DNA from: Eriocheir sinensis
Taxonomy: Eukaryota > Arthropoda > Malacostraca > Decapoda > Varunidae
Length of the DNA stretch: 64,000 nucleotides
Assembly: GCF_024679095.1 (NCBI RefSeq)
Contig: NC_066520.1
Span: 17,059,831-17,123,830 of the forward strand
Direction: 5' to 3'
The number at the start of each line of letters is the position of its first letter. Positions within the stretch are counted from its first letter, which is position 1. Below the pieces are notes generated by a model. That model worked only from the letters and a program-made list of their open reading frames with translations, was not told where the DNA came from and ran no database searches. Below, piece by piece: positions 49,675 to 61,640 of this stretch. The position numbers were made by a program, and so were the translations under genes.

Positions 49675-49870
49675 CACTAATTTCCTAAGCGAACGCCGTC
49701 TCGTACTTTCCTTTCGCATTCTTATATTTGATCCCACGCAAATTAAAATCACCGGCGACTTTGATACACAGAATGTTAACAATTTTCACTCATTTCCTAA
49801 GTGAGCGCCGTCTCGTACTTTCTTTTCGCACCGTTTTATTTAATTCCACGCAAATTAATAACCTAGGGAA
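49675..49870. repeat. Two-copy tandem duplication, 112-115 bp
   Basis: TTTCCTAAGYGARCGCCGTC followed by TCGTACTTTC starts at 49681 and 49793. CCACGCAAATTA occurs at 49734 and 49848. Confidence 0.9.
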
Positions 49871-49889
49871 AGAAACGCAATTAGTACTC

Positions 49890-50680
49890 AAAACACACAT
49901 ATCATTCAGTATTCCTCTTTATTCTCTTTCTTTCCCCTCTATCCTTTTCCCCCTTCTGCCTCATACCTTGGCAGCAGCTCCTACATAGCACTCGTGGCGG
50001 CCTCTCTCATCTTCTCTCATCCCCTCCCATCCAGCCACTTCGCAAAGGTCACACATATCATTCAGTATCCTTTAGTCTCTTCCTTTCCCCTCTTCACCTT
50101 TTCCCCTTCTGCCGCATACCGAGACACGAGCAGCTACATAACATACTCGTGGCAGCCTCTCCCATCTTCTCTCATCGCCTCCCACGCAGTCACTTCTCAA
50201 AGGACACACATATCATTCAGTATTCTTAAGTCTCTTCCTTTCCCCTCTTAAGCTTCTCCCCTTCTGCCGCATACCGAGACAGCAGCGGCTACATAACATT
50301 CTCGTGGCGACCTCTCATCTTCTCTCATCCCCTCCCACGCAGTCACTTCGCAAAGGTCACACATATCATTCAGTATTCTTTAGTCTCATCCTTTACCCTC
50401 TTCACCTTTTCCCCTGCTGCCGCGTACCGAGACACTAGCGGCTACATAACATACTCGTGGTGGCCTATCATCTTCTCTCATCCCCTCCCACGCAATCACT
50501 TCACAAAGGCCACATATATAATTCAGTATTCTTCTTTAGTCTCATCATTTCCCCTCTTCACCTTTTCCCCTTCTGCCGCATACCGAGACACTAGCAGCTA
50601 CATAACATACTCGTGGTGGCCTCTCCTCTTCACTCATCCCCTCCCACGCCGCCTCTTCGCAAAGGCCACAGCCCCGAGCA
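49890..50680. repeat. Five-copy satellite-like array, 153-156 bp unit
   Basis: ATTCAGTAT occurs at 49904, 50060, 50215, 50368 and 50521 (spacings 156, 155, 153, 153). Each unit holds CCTTTTCCCCTTCTGCC, CATACC(G/T)(A/T)GA, GCTACATA(A/G)CA, CTCGTGG and CATCTTCTCTCATC. It is the most regular medium-length array in the window. The final unit decays after 50640. Confidence 0.96.
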
Positions 50681-50779
50681 GATTCCATAGCCTGTTCCGT
50701 GTGTATTTGGCCGAGCGGCGCCTCTGAACTATCCTCTTTACGCTGCTTTATTATTAAAATCCCAAACGCTCCTGTACAC

Positions 50780-51770
50780 CTCCCCTCCAACCCTCCTTCC
50801 GGTCTGTTAGCGTTGGTCCTATATAGATCCTCTCTGTTTCTCTGTCTCCCTTTGTCTCCCCTTTATCTGTGTGTTTGCTTAGTTTCTGTTTCCCTCCCTC
50901 TCATGCATGATTCTCTTTCTCTCTCCTTACCGTCCTCTTTCTCCCTGTCTTTCCGTCTCCCCTGTACCTCCGTGCTTGCTTAGTTTCTGTTTCCCTTCCT
51001 CTCTTGTTTGATTCCCTTTCTCTTTCTCTCTTCTATCCTTCTTTCCTTCCTTCTCACTGTTCTACTTTGCCAGACTTCACACCTGCCCGTCTTGATCCGC
51101 TCCCACCCACCCCTCCGCAGTGGTTCTATTTTTCCTCGGTTCTATCCTCAGTATCTCAGTTGTTCTACTTTCCCCGTGCATTTTTTTCTGCCTTTTTGGT
51201 GTTAATCTGATAGCCATGTTCCTCTTGTTTTTCCTTCTTATTGTTTTTGTCTTGTTTCGTTTGATATCTCTTTTTTTCCTTCCCAGACTCCATTTTCCTT
51301 CACATCCCTTTATTTATTTTTTTGTTTTGTTTTCTTACTTTTAACTTTCTCCTCCTCTCATACCTCCATACCTATGTCACACACTACTCCTGTTTCTCAT
51401 TATCATTTTCTTGTTTCTTCTAATTATTCGTCTTTTTCTTCCCAAACTCGATTTTCCTTCACGTCCCTTTTTTCTGGTTTTCTTTTATCGTACTCCTAAA
51501 TTTCTCCTCTTCCTCCTTTTCCCGTACCCATGGCACACACTAACCCTTCATCCTCCCTTTCATCTACGCCTACCTTTGTCATCTCATATGCTTTTGCACC
51601 TCCCTTTTTTTCTTATTTTCTTTTATCGCTCTTCTAACCTCCTCCTCCTTTTCCTGTCCCCATGTCACACACCAGCCCTTCATCCTTCCTTCCATCTACG
51701 CCCACCTTTGTCATCTCATATGCTCTTGCGCCTCCTTTTTCCCCTCCTGCTCTCAACCTGCAAGACTCTC
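50780..51770. repeat. Pyrimidine-rich domain with 159- and 132-bp duplications
   Basis: CCCARACTC followed by ATTTTCCTTCAC occurs at 51282 and 51441. CCCTTCATCCT followed by CATCTACGCC, ACCTTTGTCATCTCATATGC occurs at 51544 and 51676. Phe/Leu/Pro-rich plus-strand frames are artefacts. 51780-52010 is unique with a CTC block. Confidence 0.85.
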
Positions 51771-52009
51771 TTCGACCACTACCTTAAATTATGCAAGACG
51801 TCGACCGCGGGCCACTGACCTTCTCTTTCTCCCCAACATTTTTTTTCCTTGCTCCTGCGGGACTGGGTTGCCGGTGTGTTGCGACCTCCTCCTCCTCCTC
51901 CTCCTCTGCTCACGTTCCCGGCTTTGTAAAGTGGTTCGCTTTCGGGTGTAAGACGCCGTGACCTCACCTTACGCAACCTATCCTACCCTAGCTTATGCTC
52001 TTATGTCAC

Positions 52010-52500
52010 TGTCTAGACTACCAGTGTGTAAATTTAATACCGTCGTTGTCTAACTTCTTATATTCAATTCTAAGATCAAACAAAAACAAGAGCTACGTAA
52101 CGAAAACTTAGTACCCAACCACTATAAATGTCGGTCATCTATTGAAACGGACAACATACTCTAACGTGACTGCCAAGAATAACAGTGTGTAAATTTGATA
52201 GTCTTTGTCGAATTTCTTGTATTCCGATTCCAAGATCAAACGACAAAACCATATTAGTTACGTAAGGAAAACTTGATGAATACTCAAGCAAGTTCAATGT
52301 AGCTCTCCGGAAAGGGAAAACATACTTTAAGTCTAACATACTCTAAATATAAAGTGACCGTCTAGACTAACACTATGTAAACTAGATGCTTGTCTAAACT
52401 TCTTATATTACATTTTAAGATCAAACAGAAGCAATATCCAGTTACATAACGAAAACTATGTACCCAACCACTCTCAACGTCGGTCATCCACATAAAGGAA
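52010..52500. repeat. Three-copy diverged tandem array, 161 and 188 bp
   Basis: CAGTGTGTAAATTT or CACTATGTAAACTA starts at 52022, 52183 and 52371. Units share TCTTRTATT, AAGATCAAAC, TAACGAAAACT, GTACCCAACCACT and GTCGGTCATC. The middle unit is altered after GTAAGGAAAACTTGAT. 52500-52770 is unique, GC-rich at 52570-52680. Confidence 0.88.
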
Positions 52501-52772
52501 TAACGTAAACGACAAAAGGTGGTCAGGAGCAAGCTATTTTTTTCATGGCGTAAGGGACAAACAGGTCGAGGGTGGGGGGGTGCGGGGGGCGGTTCGAAGT
52601 GTCCTGCGTGCTGGATGGGATCGGGTTTTGTACAGGAAACGTCTCGTCCACCTCGCTCGCGGCTCGGGTACGAAGTTTACGGCAAATATTAATGGTGAAA
52701 ATATTATAGGTAGCTGAATAGTAAAGATATGCCGGGGGAGGCTGGTTGTGTGGAATATCAAAACAGTTATCC

Positions 52773-53222
<450 letters not shown>

Positions 53223-53369
53223 TTCTGTGTCTGTCCTGGCCACTTCAAAACTCCACTCATTCTCTTGAAAAAAAAAATATATATGGAGCGTTATGTAAAT
53301 TCCAACCCGCGTGGCGTCTCTAGTTTATGGCCAAAGTAAGGGTGACGGAGGACTTCAGAAGCGGCGAGC

Positions 53370-53760
53370 GATGAAACTGAATAGACGCGTGCGAAGAAAC
53401 TGTGGCAGGAAACAGGAGAAAGGGAGAAGAGGAACACAGTGAAGGAGCATAGAGGAGGAAAAGGAGACGGAGGAGGAGGCTGAAATGAGGACCGGTGAGT
53501 GAAAAAAAGAGGAGAACAGTGAGGAAAAGAAGAGGAGGAGACGGAGGAGGAGGCAAAAATGAGGAAGAGTAAGTAAAAGGAAGGAGGAAGGCTTGTGCGA
53601 GATGGACTTGTAGCAAAAAGAGGCAAGAATGATGAGGGAAAGTAAATTCGACGGAGGAGAAAGCGATTAAGGAGAGGGAACGGTCAAGGAGAGGAGGTTA
53701 AGAGAAGCGAAGGCGGTGAGAAGAAATGGCGGAGGAGGAGATGGTGAGGATGGTGAGAAA
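53370..53760. repeat. Purine-rich tract with a 74-bp duplication
   Basis: GGAGACGGAGGAGGAGGC starts at 53463 and 53537, with GTGAGTGAAAAAA or GTAAGTAAAAGG following. Confidence 0.75.
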
Positions 53761-53801
53761 TGGAACAGTGAAGGAAAGGGACGGTGATTACGGTTTTAAT
53801 G

Positions 53802-54127
<326 letters not shown>

Positions 54128-54204
54128 GGTGTGTGTTTGCTTGGTCGTCAAATATGCTGACATTTTACGGGCCGTTTTTTTCACTCCTCCGTAAATAAAT
54201 ATGG

Positions 54205-54270
54205 AAGAGTGTGTACCCAGACTTCCGGAAAGCCTTTGAGACGGCCCCACACGGTCAACTATTGTGCCAG
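54205..54270 (+). pseudogene. Fossil reverse transcriptase scrap (palm motif A)
   Basis: The frame reads VYPDFRKAFETAPHGQLL. This fits the motif A block of non-LTR reverse transcriptases (Y-D-F-KAFD-V-H--L); the first Asp, which binds catalytic metal in active enzymes, is kept, while the second Asp has become Glu. A stop lies in frame just upstream (54196) and the frame ends at TAA about 20 codons later. No other RT motif is nearby, so only about 22 codons survive. It may come from a different element than the fragments at 3.5 and 41-42 kb. Confidence 0.7.
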
Positions 54271-54274
54271 GCAA

Positions 54275-54955
54275 GGGGCGCTCAGGGAAGGGGGAGCGTC
54301 GTGTCAACAATGCCTCATCAGTAATGGATCGCCTCTTCAATGCAAAGACAGGGACAGTTTTTTAGGTTGTTCTTCTTTGTATATTGCTGTGTGTGTGTTT
54401 GATGCTGGTAGTGTTGCTTGGTGGGTCTAACATCTTGTCCGGGTGAGGTGTAGCTTGTAACAGGGCCTGAGTAAGCTAAACCATAATGTGAATGTGTGTT
54501 AATGAGTGAGTAAGTCAGTGAGTGAGTGAGTTATTGTGGCGTTGGTAGAGCATGTTTAGAAGAAAAAAGAAATGCTGTATCCTAATTTTTTACACCAAAA
54601 GAGGCTGCTCAAAGGCAAAGAACTGATACAGAAAAACAGGTCATTGTATTACTACTCCCAAAAAGCGAGCAAAAGCATATGATAATTTTCCGGGTATAAC
54701 GCATCTTCCTCCTTTCGCCAAAACGCTTTTACGCTGAAATCTAATCGAACGCTTTAAAACAAGTGAAAGAACTGGAGAAAATTAGTGATGTATTGTCTGG
54801 TTCTTCTGCGGTGACCAGAAGACAAATGGCAAGACTCATAGAGACAGACAGATACTTTACAACGGGTTAACAGCAACACACCGCACGTTAGGTTAGGCGC
54901 AAAACAGAAATAAAACAGACAGAAAACAAACACAATGAGCAACACAGACAACACA
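54275..54955. other. Unique sequence, no gene recognised
   Basis: A short GTGAGTGA block lies at 54507-54530; otherwise nothing is identified. Confidence 0.5.
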
Positions 54956-54960
54956 GATGC

Positions 54961-55821
54961 AAAACAGTCAACACTGACACAAAACAGTCAACACTGACAC
55001 AAAACAGTCAACACTGACACAAAACAGTCAACACTGACACAAAACAGTCAACACTGACACAAAACAGTCAACACTGACACAAAACAGTCAACACTGACAC
55101 AAAACAGACAACACAGGCGCAAAACAGACAACACAGACGCAAAACAGACAACACAGACGCAAAACAGACAACACAGACGCAAAACAGACAACACAGACAC
55201 AAAACAGACAACTCAGACGCAAAACAGACAACACAGACGCAAAACAGACAACACAGACGCAAAACGGACAACACAGACGCAAAACAGACAACACAGACGC
55301 AAAACGGACAACACAGACGCTAAACACACAACACAGACGCAGAACAGACAACACAGACGCTAAACAGACAACACAGACGCAGAACAGACAACACAGACGC
55401 AAAACAAACGCAGAACAGACAACACAGACGCAAAACAGACAACACAGACGCTAAACAGACAACACACACGCTAAACAGACAACACAGACGCAAAACAGAC
55501 AACACAGACGCTAAACAGACAACACAGACGCATAACAGACAACACAGACGCAAAACAGACAACACAGACGCAGAACAGACAACACAGACGCAAAACAGAC
55601 AACACAGACGCAAAACAGACAATACTGACGCAAAACAAACAACACAGACGCAAAACAAACGCAGAACAGACAACACAGACGCAAAACAGACAGCATAGAC
55701 GCAAAACAGACAACACAGACGCAAAACAGACAATATTGACGCAAAACAGACAACACAGACGCAAAACAAACGCAGAACAGACAACACAGACGCAAAACAG
55801 ACAACACAGACGCAAAACACA
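54961..55821. repeat. 20-bp minisatellite, about 42 copies, two subfamilies
   Basis: 54961-55100 holds seven identical units of AAAACAGTCAACACTGACAC. From 55101 the unit is AAAACAGACAACACAGACGC with scattered changes (CTAAAC, CAGAAC, CATAAC). An 11-base short unit AAAACAAACGC appears at 55401, 55652 and 55763; these are 251 and 111 bases apart, that is 12 and 5 full units plus 11. Because 20 is not a multiple of 3, all minus frames read through as Cys/Val/Leu/Phe-rich frames of up to 166 codons; these are not genes. Confidence 0.97.
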
Positions 55822-56154
55822 CAAAAAACAAACTCAATAGGCTTCTAAAATTAAATACACTCTTCTTCTGACATTAAACCTCTTCTAATATAATTGCATA
55901 CATATTTTTTCGTTGTATAATCTTCGTCGACTTGTAATAAGGGCTAGATAACAAAAACAAATCCCTAACTAACGATACAGCCGAAGAGTTAGAGGAAGAA
56001 GTGCAGCGTCGACACGGTAAAACTAAGGACTCGTATCCGTAAGTAAAACCTCCGTAAAGTAAGGTAAAGGGTCGCTCCTGTTTATTTATCACCTGAGCTT
56101 AATGGCGGACCATCTAATTAAAACGAGAGGGCGGCGTTGTTTGCTTACCATATA

Positions 56155-56480
56155 ATTCTCTCTCTTTCGCTCTCGCTTTTTCTCTGTCTCTATCTCTATC
56201 TGTATTTCTATCTATCTGTCTATTTGTCTGTCTATTTGTTTGTCTATCTGTCTTTCTCTTTCTATCTATATCTGTCTCTCCTTTCTTTGTTTCTTTCATA
56301 TTCTTTGTTTCTGTTTTCTTTCTTTTTTCCTTATTTCTTTATTTCTCTTCTTTTATCTATCTACATCTAACTATCAATGTATTTCTCTTTTTCTTTCCCT
56401 TTTCTGTCTCTTTCATTCTTTCTATCTTTCATTTTTTTCCCTTCTTTTTCTCTCATTACCTATCATTTTATTTTCGTTTA
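56155..56480. repeat. CT/TCTA/TGTC-rich simple sequence
   Basis: CTCTC, TCTATC, TGTCTATT and TTTCTT words succeed one another. 55830-56150 and 56490-57120 are unique; no gene seen. Confidence 0.88.
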
Positions 56481-57124
56481 TCAGATTGTTTTAAAAATTA
56501 GTTTTCGGTTCTGTTGAAAGATGTCTCATAATATCAATCCCTTTTCCTTAATTTGTCATTCAACTTGACGCTAAAAAATGACTAAAGAGCCAATTAATTA
56601 AACGCGGAAAGAAACTCTGTCTTGAAAGCTGCATAGATGGACAAAAGCCACTCATTCACACCGCTAACATTCCTCCTCATATTCACTCCATTCAAGACCT
56701 AATTAGAATACCATAAAAGGCTTCAGGTTATATTATGAGATGGAAATACGAAACCTCCTCACCCGGACTAATGACGCGGAAGAAGACTGGGGGCAGGAAA
56801 TCATTAGTAACAAGATGCGTAAGATAAAGACACCTCATAAGAAATAACAAGCATGGGGGAAGCAACAAAAATCATCTTCAGCAACAGTGTCCTTCCTCTC
56901 GACTCCTGGAGCACCGCGAGCTTAGAACACAGCCGAGAAAACACTGAAGCCTCCGCGGAAAACTCTTAGTAGGATCTCCGTCCCGCGGGAAACACTAAAT
57001 CCAGGGGGACGTCCCGCACCTCTCAGAAACTTTACGGATGTTTGGGGGAAAGGAGAAAAGCCGCAACTCCCCTACCATCTGCTACTGTTACTGGTTCCCT
57101 TCCGTCCTGCCTCAGTACCCCTAA

Positions 57125-57415
57125 CTTTGCCCTTTTTTATGTTTTGTTTACTGTTGTTGCTATCTGTCTAACACTCCGACATTTGCATTCTCTCTTTCAG
57201 CTTCATATCCATCTTACTTTAAATACTTACTTCCATCCTTTTCCTTCTTCTTCTCCTTTACCCCTTTCTCCTTTTTTATGTTTTGTTTACCGTTGTTGCT
57301 ATTGTCCAACATTCCGACATCTTCATTCTCTCTTTCAGGTTCATATCCATCTGACTTTAAATACTTACTCCCATCCTCTTCCTTCTTCTTCTCCTTTACC
57401 TCTTTCTCCTTCATT
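57125..57415. repeat. Two-copy tandem duplication, 139 bp
   Basis: TTTTTTATGTTTTGTTTAC starts at 57133 and 57272. Copies share GTTGTTGCTAT, TTCTCTCTTTCAG, TTCATATCCATCT and GACTTTAAATACTTACT or TACTTTAAATACTTACT. The false frame of 190 codons reads through both. Confidence 0.95.
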
Positions 57416-57419
57416 ACTT

Positions 57420-58730
57420 ATCTATTGTTACTGCATCTCGTTCAATTCTGCTTTGCCTGAACATCCTTTCTCGTCCTTTCTTTTTCTCCTAATCCCATTC
57501 TGTGTTGTTCCCCGTCACTGTTTTTCTCCATTTCGTCACGACTCACTCCTTTCTTGGATCTTCGCGGCCTCATCCCTCGCCATCGCCACTCACACCCATC
57601 AGCACGAACACTAATGTGGGTGACACCGGCAATACTATTATGAGTAAACTCCACTAAGAAACAATTGCGTGGTCTAACTTGTGGTGGATGTGATTATTTT
57701 TCCATTTTATTTGGGAGCAGCTGAGCTAAAACAGAGTGAGAATGCAATTAGAGAGATTTCAATATGACAACCTCTTCTGCTTCACACTTTTGTCTTTTGT
57801 ATATATAAAGTTGGTCGTCATACTGGGCTTCCATCGTTCATCTATCAGTTGCTCTAGTCACATCACCCGCACTATTTAAACGCTAGTAAACCACCACGTC
57901 GAAACATATTACGTCGTGGCTGAATGCAAAGTGTACATAAGCATAAGTGCAGAGCCGATTGCAATGCCGTGTGAAAAAATCCGTTTGTGATTTCCGTCAG
58001 GCTTTCAGATATGCTAAATAGAATGTATGTGTGTGTGTGTGTGTGTGTATGTGTGGGGGGGGGCGTGTATGCGTGCGTTTGTCGAGAAAATCGAATGCAC
58101 TTATTCATGCATAAAAACAAACATACACATAGAGACACATGCATGTATTCGTTATAAGTGTATAAATAGATGGAAACACACGCGCAGTTTTGCCAGAAAA
58201 AAAAATAGCAAGCTTTGAATGGTTAAAAATATATTGTTGCACCTTGTCTGCCGCTCTCGCACACAACTTAGATGACCTCAACGACCTTCCTCAGCACTGT
58301 GCCGCCGAAAGAGCAACGTCGGCGAGAGAGAGGCCGTCTGGAGGCATAAAAAAAAACTCCGACTATGATTTTCTGTTAATAAAATCTTAAGACATTTTTA
58401 AACTATCAGATTCACCGGATTTTTTCACTGATCCTCCTCGTCTCCAGCGTTACCAAGAAGCTGCTATGATGAGAAACTACGCTGAAAAGTAGTTTCTGAA
58501 AGTTGTGTTGCGTCCTTCTTAAAAAGCTCGAGGTATCTTCCTTTGCCCCACACAGCCGACGATGACATTTCAAGAAATAAAAATCCAAATATGTTTCTGT
58601 CCCACGACCTCAGCAAATATAAGGCAAACTTAATATTACGAGTGAATTATAAATCATGAAAAGTTATTCAAATACCCTTCCTGGAAATTACAGATATTAC
58701 GTCGCTTCACGGGAGGCACAAAATCATACC
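57420..58730. other. Unique sequence with one short GT array
   Basis: GT at 58026-58060 followed by a G9 run. No gene recognised on either strand. Confidence 0.5.
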
Positions 58731-58734
58731 AATA

Positions 58735-58743
58735 ATAATGATG

Positions 58744-58817
<74 letters not shown>
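58735..58817. repeat. (AAT)n trinucleotide microsatellite, about 26 units
   Basis: Pure after one GATGAT interruption at the left. Confidence 0.98.
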
Positions 58818-58818
<1 letters not shown>

Positions 58819-58909
58819 TCACGGACGGTATGTAGTTAGACAGCTGCCGACATCATATATACATTAAATTCTACACCAATGCATCGAAACTAAAATAAAT
58901 ACTTAGAAC

Positions 58910-59637
58910 ACTCTCTCTCTCTCTCTCTCACATCAAAGATCCCTTCCTCCAAATATTTTTCTTTGTTCCTGGTTTCTGCATTTTCATTCCTCTCTTTGCA
59001 AGCTCCTTTTCCTTTACCTCTTCCTCCTCTCTCCTTCCTCCTCCTCCTCCTCCTCCTCCTCCTCCTCCTACTTGCTCCTATCCTCCTGCTTTCTCCAACT
59101 CATGTATCTTCTCAACCCACACCTCTTCCCCCTCCTACTCCTCCTCGTCTTCTTCCTTCTCTTTTTCCTCCTGCATTCTCCCTTCTCTCTTTTTCTCTCT
59201 TTCCTTTTTCCCATTTTCTTTTTACGTTATCTTCTGGTTCCCTCATTTTCACTCTCTCTTCTAACTCCTCCAAAACTCTCCATTATCCTCTTGCTTTCTT
59301 CCTCACTTCCTTCCTACTTTGTATTTTTAACTATGGATTCCCCCTCCTCCTCCTCCTTCTCCTTCTCTTCCTACTTCCCCTGCTTCTTCTGACTCTTCTC
59401 CCCCTCCTACTCCTCTTCCTTATTTTATTCCTCCCTCTGTATCTTTTCCTTGATTATTTTCTCTTCTCTCCTCTTCTTCCTCTTCTTCACTCCTTTATTT
59501 TTTTTCTCCTCTTCCTCCTCCTTCTCCTCCTCCTCTAGTTTCGCTTCAATCCTTCGGTCTCTCTTTATCTGGTCATCCTTTGTACTCTTAGACCTGTTTC
59601 AAGTTATTTTTCTTGTTCCTATTAGTTCTCCCTTTCT

Positions 59638-59685
<48 letters not shown>

Positions 59686-59816
59686 CCGATTCCTTCCGCC
59701 TCAAGATCTGTTTTCCATCCGGAGGTGAAAAAGATTGTTCCTTCGCAGCTTGGGACTATACTTTTTCTCTCTTTCTTTCTTTCTTCCTTTCTTCCTTTGT
59801 GTCTGTGCATGTGCGT

Positions 59817-59849
<33 letters not shown>

Positions 59850-59865
59850 CGTGTGGGAGGGGGGG
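58910..59865. repeat. Pyrimidine-rich domain with CTC, CT and GT arrays
   Basis: (CT)n at 58913-58930, (CTC)n at 59038-59070, (CT)n at 59642-59681, and GTGC/GT at 59808-59850 followed by a G8 run. The 191-codon Leu/Phe/Pro frame is an artefact. 59870-60160 is unique. Confidence 0.9.
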
Positions 59866-60164
59866 GTTATCCTTCACATATTTTCTTTTGTCTCTATTTT
59901 TGCCTCAATTTCTCCCTCTCTCAAGCTCTCTCCGCCGATTATCTTCCACGCGAGTTGCTGAAGAGGCTCCTCCTATAAGAGCCTTCCTGCCGGCCCCAGT
60001 GCTTATACTTAACTAGCTCGAGTGTGCAAACTACTTTCTTTCTCTACTAATTTATTTTCGTGATCTCCTTTTGTGCGTCAGTTTTTTCCATACCTCCGTG
60101 TCCTTGTCTTCCCTTTCCCTTTCTCTTCTTTCTTTCCGTTTCTCTCTTTCTCCATCGCTTTTTA

Positions 60165-60240
60165 TTTCTCTCTAACTATCTATCTATCTATTCATCTATA
60201 TCTATTTATCTATCTATTTATTTATCTCTTCATCTGGTTT
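60165..60240. repeat. (TATC)n tetranucleotide repeat, imperfect
   Basis: CTATCTAT units with TTCATC and TTTA variants. 60240-60740 is unique. Confidence 0.92.
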
Positions 60241-60744
60241 GTTTCTCGTTTGTTGATGGTAAACATGAGTATATATTTTTCCTTAGGTATTCGAGAACCT
60301 GATCGCAAAACAACTTTATATTCGCGTCTAACATAAACATTGTAAACCTTCTGAAGAGTCTTAGCACACGAGGGAGAGATCTTGAACGCTTAGCCGAATA
60401 AAAAAAAATTACATCCTTGCTTAGCTTAGAAAATGCTAACTCCTTCGAACGCAATCAAGAGGTGTTAAATATTTATGAGAGTAGAAATAGTTAGCCATGA
60501 GTTTTTTTCTTCTTAATTTCGGGTTCAGTAGTTAAAAAAAGGTATATGAAAAAGGTGCGAAATCAAGGTGAGGTCCAAATCGTTCCGCCGTGCTGTGTGT
60601 TAATTCACGAAACATTCTCTTAAAGTGTTGAAGAGAGGATCACAGCAGCTGGCCATTGATGAAGTATAATTAATTCGGTAATTGTATTTTTTTTTATTTC
60701 CCGGCAAGCCTGAGGAACAGCTGCAGACAATGGTGACTTTACAA

Positions 60745-60895
60745 TGTCCGTCTGTCTGTCTGTTTTGTCTGTGTCTGTCTGTCTGTGTGTCTGTGTGTGG
60801 ATGTGTGGATGTCTGTCTGTCTGTCTTTTTGTTCCCCTATCTATCTGTCCGTCTATCTGTCTGTCTGTCTGTCTGTCTGTGTGTCTGTTGTGTTG
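60745..60895. repeat. (GTCT)n tetranucleotide repeat, imperfect
   Basis: GTCTGTCT blocks at 60750-60790, 60810-60825 and 60855-60880 separated by GTGTGGAT and CTATCTAT words. Confidence 0.93.
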
Positions 60896-60946
60896 AGCGT
60901 GGTTGACCAGGGAAGCCTCCTAGCGGTACACTGTTATTAATTTACA

Positions 60947-60947
<1 letters not shown>

Positions 60948-60988
<41 letters not shown>
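60948..60988. repeat. (CA)n microsatellite
   Basis: Pure CA run. Confidence 0.97.
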
Positions 60989-60989
<1 letters not shown>

Positions 60990-61050
60990 CCCCTCCTTCC
61001 CCCACACACATACAAGCACTCCCTCCCTCTCCTCCCACACACTCCAAAAC

Positions 61051-61408
61051 AAGTAATTCCTAGATTTGTTTTGTGAATGACTGCGATTCAAACTCATAAA
61101 ACAGAGAGTCGAGTGTTTTGCCTCTGTCCAATCCCTCTGTGTGTGTGTGCCGCCGCCTCTCCTCTCCCTCTCTCTCTCTCCTGGATCGCAAACAATAACA
61201 CGGCTCAGTAATACAAGTAATACATACAAGTAATACAAGTAATACATACAAGTAATTCCTAGATTTGTTTTGTGAATGACTGCGATTCAAACTCATAAAA
61301 CAGAGAGTCGAGTGTTTTGCCTCTGTCCAATCCCTCTGTGTGTGTGTGCCGCCGCCTCTCCTCTCCCTCTCTCTCTCTCCTGGATCGCAAACAATAACAC
61401 GGCTCAGT
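61051..61408. repeat. Exact 159-bp direct duplication, period 199
   Basis: 61051-61209 and 61250-61408 appear identical base for base, from AAGTAATTCCTAGATTTG through CTGGATCGCAAACAATAACA and CGGCTCAGT. The 40-base spacer is itself made of AATACAAGT and AATACATACAAGT repeats. Identity even across embedded GT and CT runs implies a very recent event or an assembly artefact. Confidence 0.97.
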
Positions 61409-61504
61409 TTCATGTCGTGGAAAGCGATGACTATTCACTGAGACACGGGATCAGGTCACAAACACGCAAACTACGCAATATAATCATGAGTCGTGTGTGA
61501 TGCC

Positions 61505-61560
61505 AGTGTTCGAGTGTGTGTATGGGGAGGGAGAGGTATGGGTGGGTGGGTGTGGGGGGG

Positions 61561-61615
<55 letters not shown>

Positions 61616-61640
61616 GTGGGGGGTGTCTGTGTGGATATTA
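61505..61640. repeat. (GT)n array in a G-rich setting
   Basis: GGGTGGGTGGGTGT and G8 runs precede GT at 61565-61611, followed by GGTGGGGGG. 61640-62820 is unique apart from a GGT block at 62481-62497. Confidence 0.95.

Noticed and set aside
54961..55821. CRISPR-like array
   Set aside because: Units are contiguous 20-mers without unique spacers, in a eukaryotic setting.
55088..55837. Cys/Val/Leu-rich repeat proteins of up to 166 codons
   Set aside because: All three minus frames are open because the 20-bp unit lacks stops; no start context or domain.
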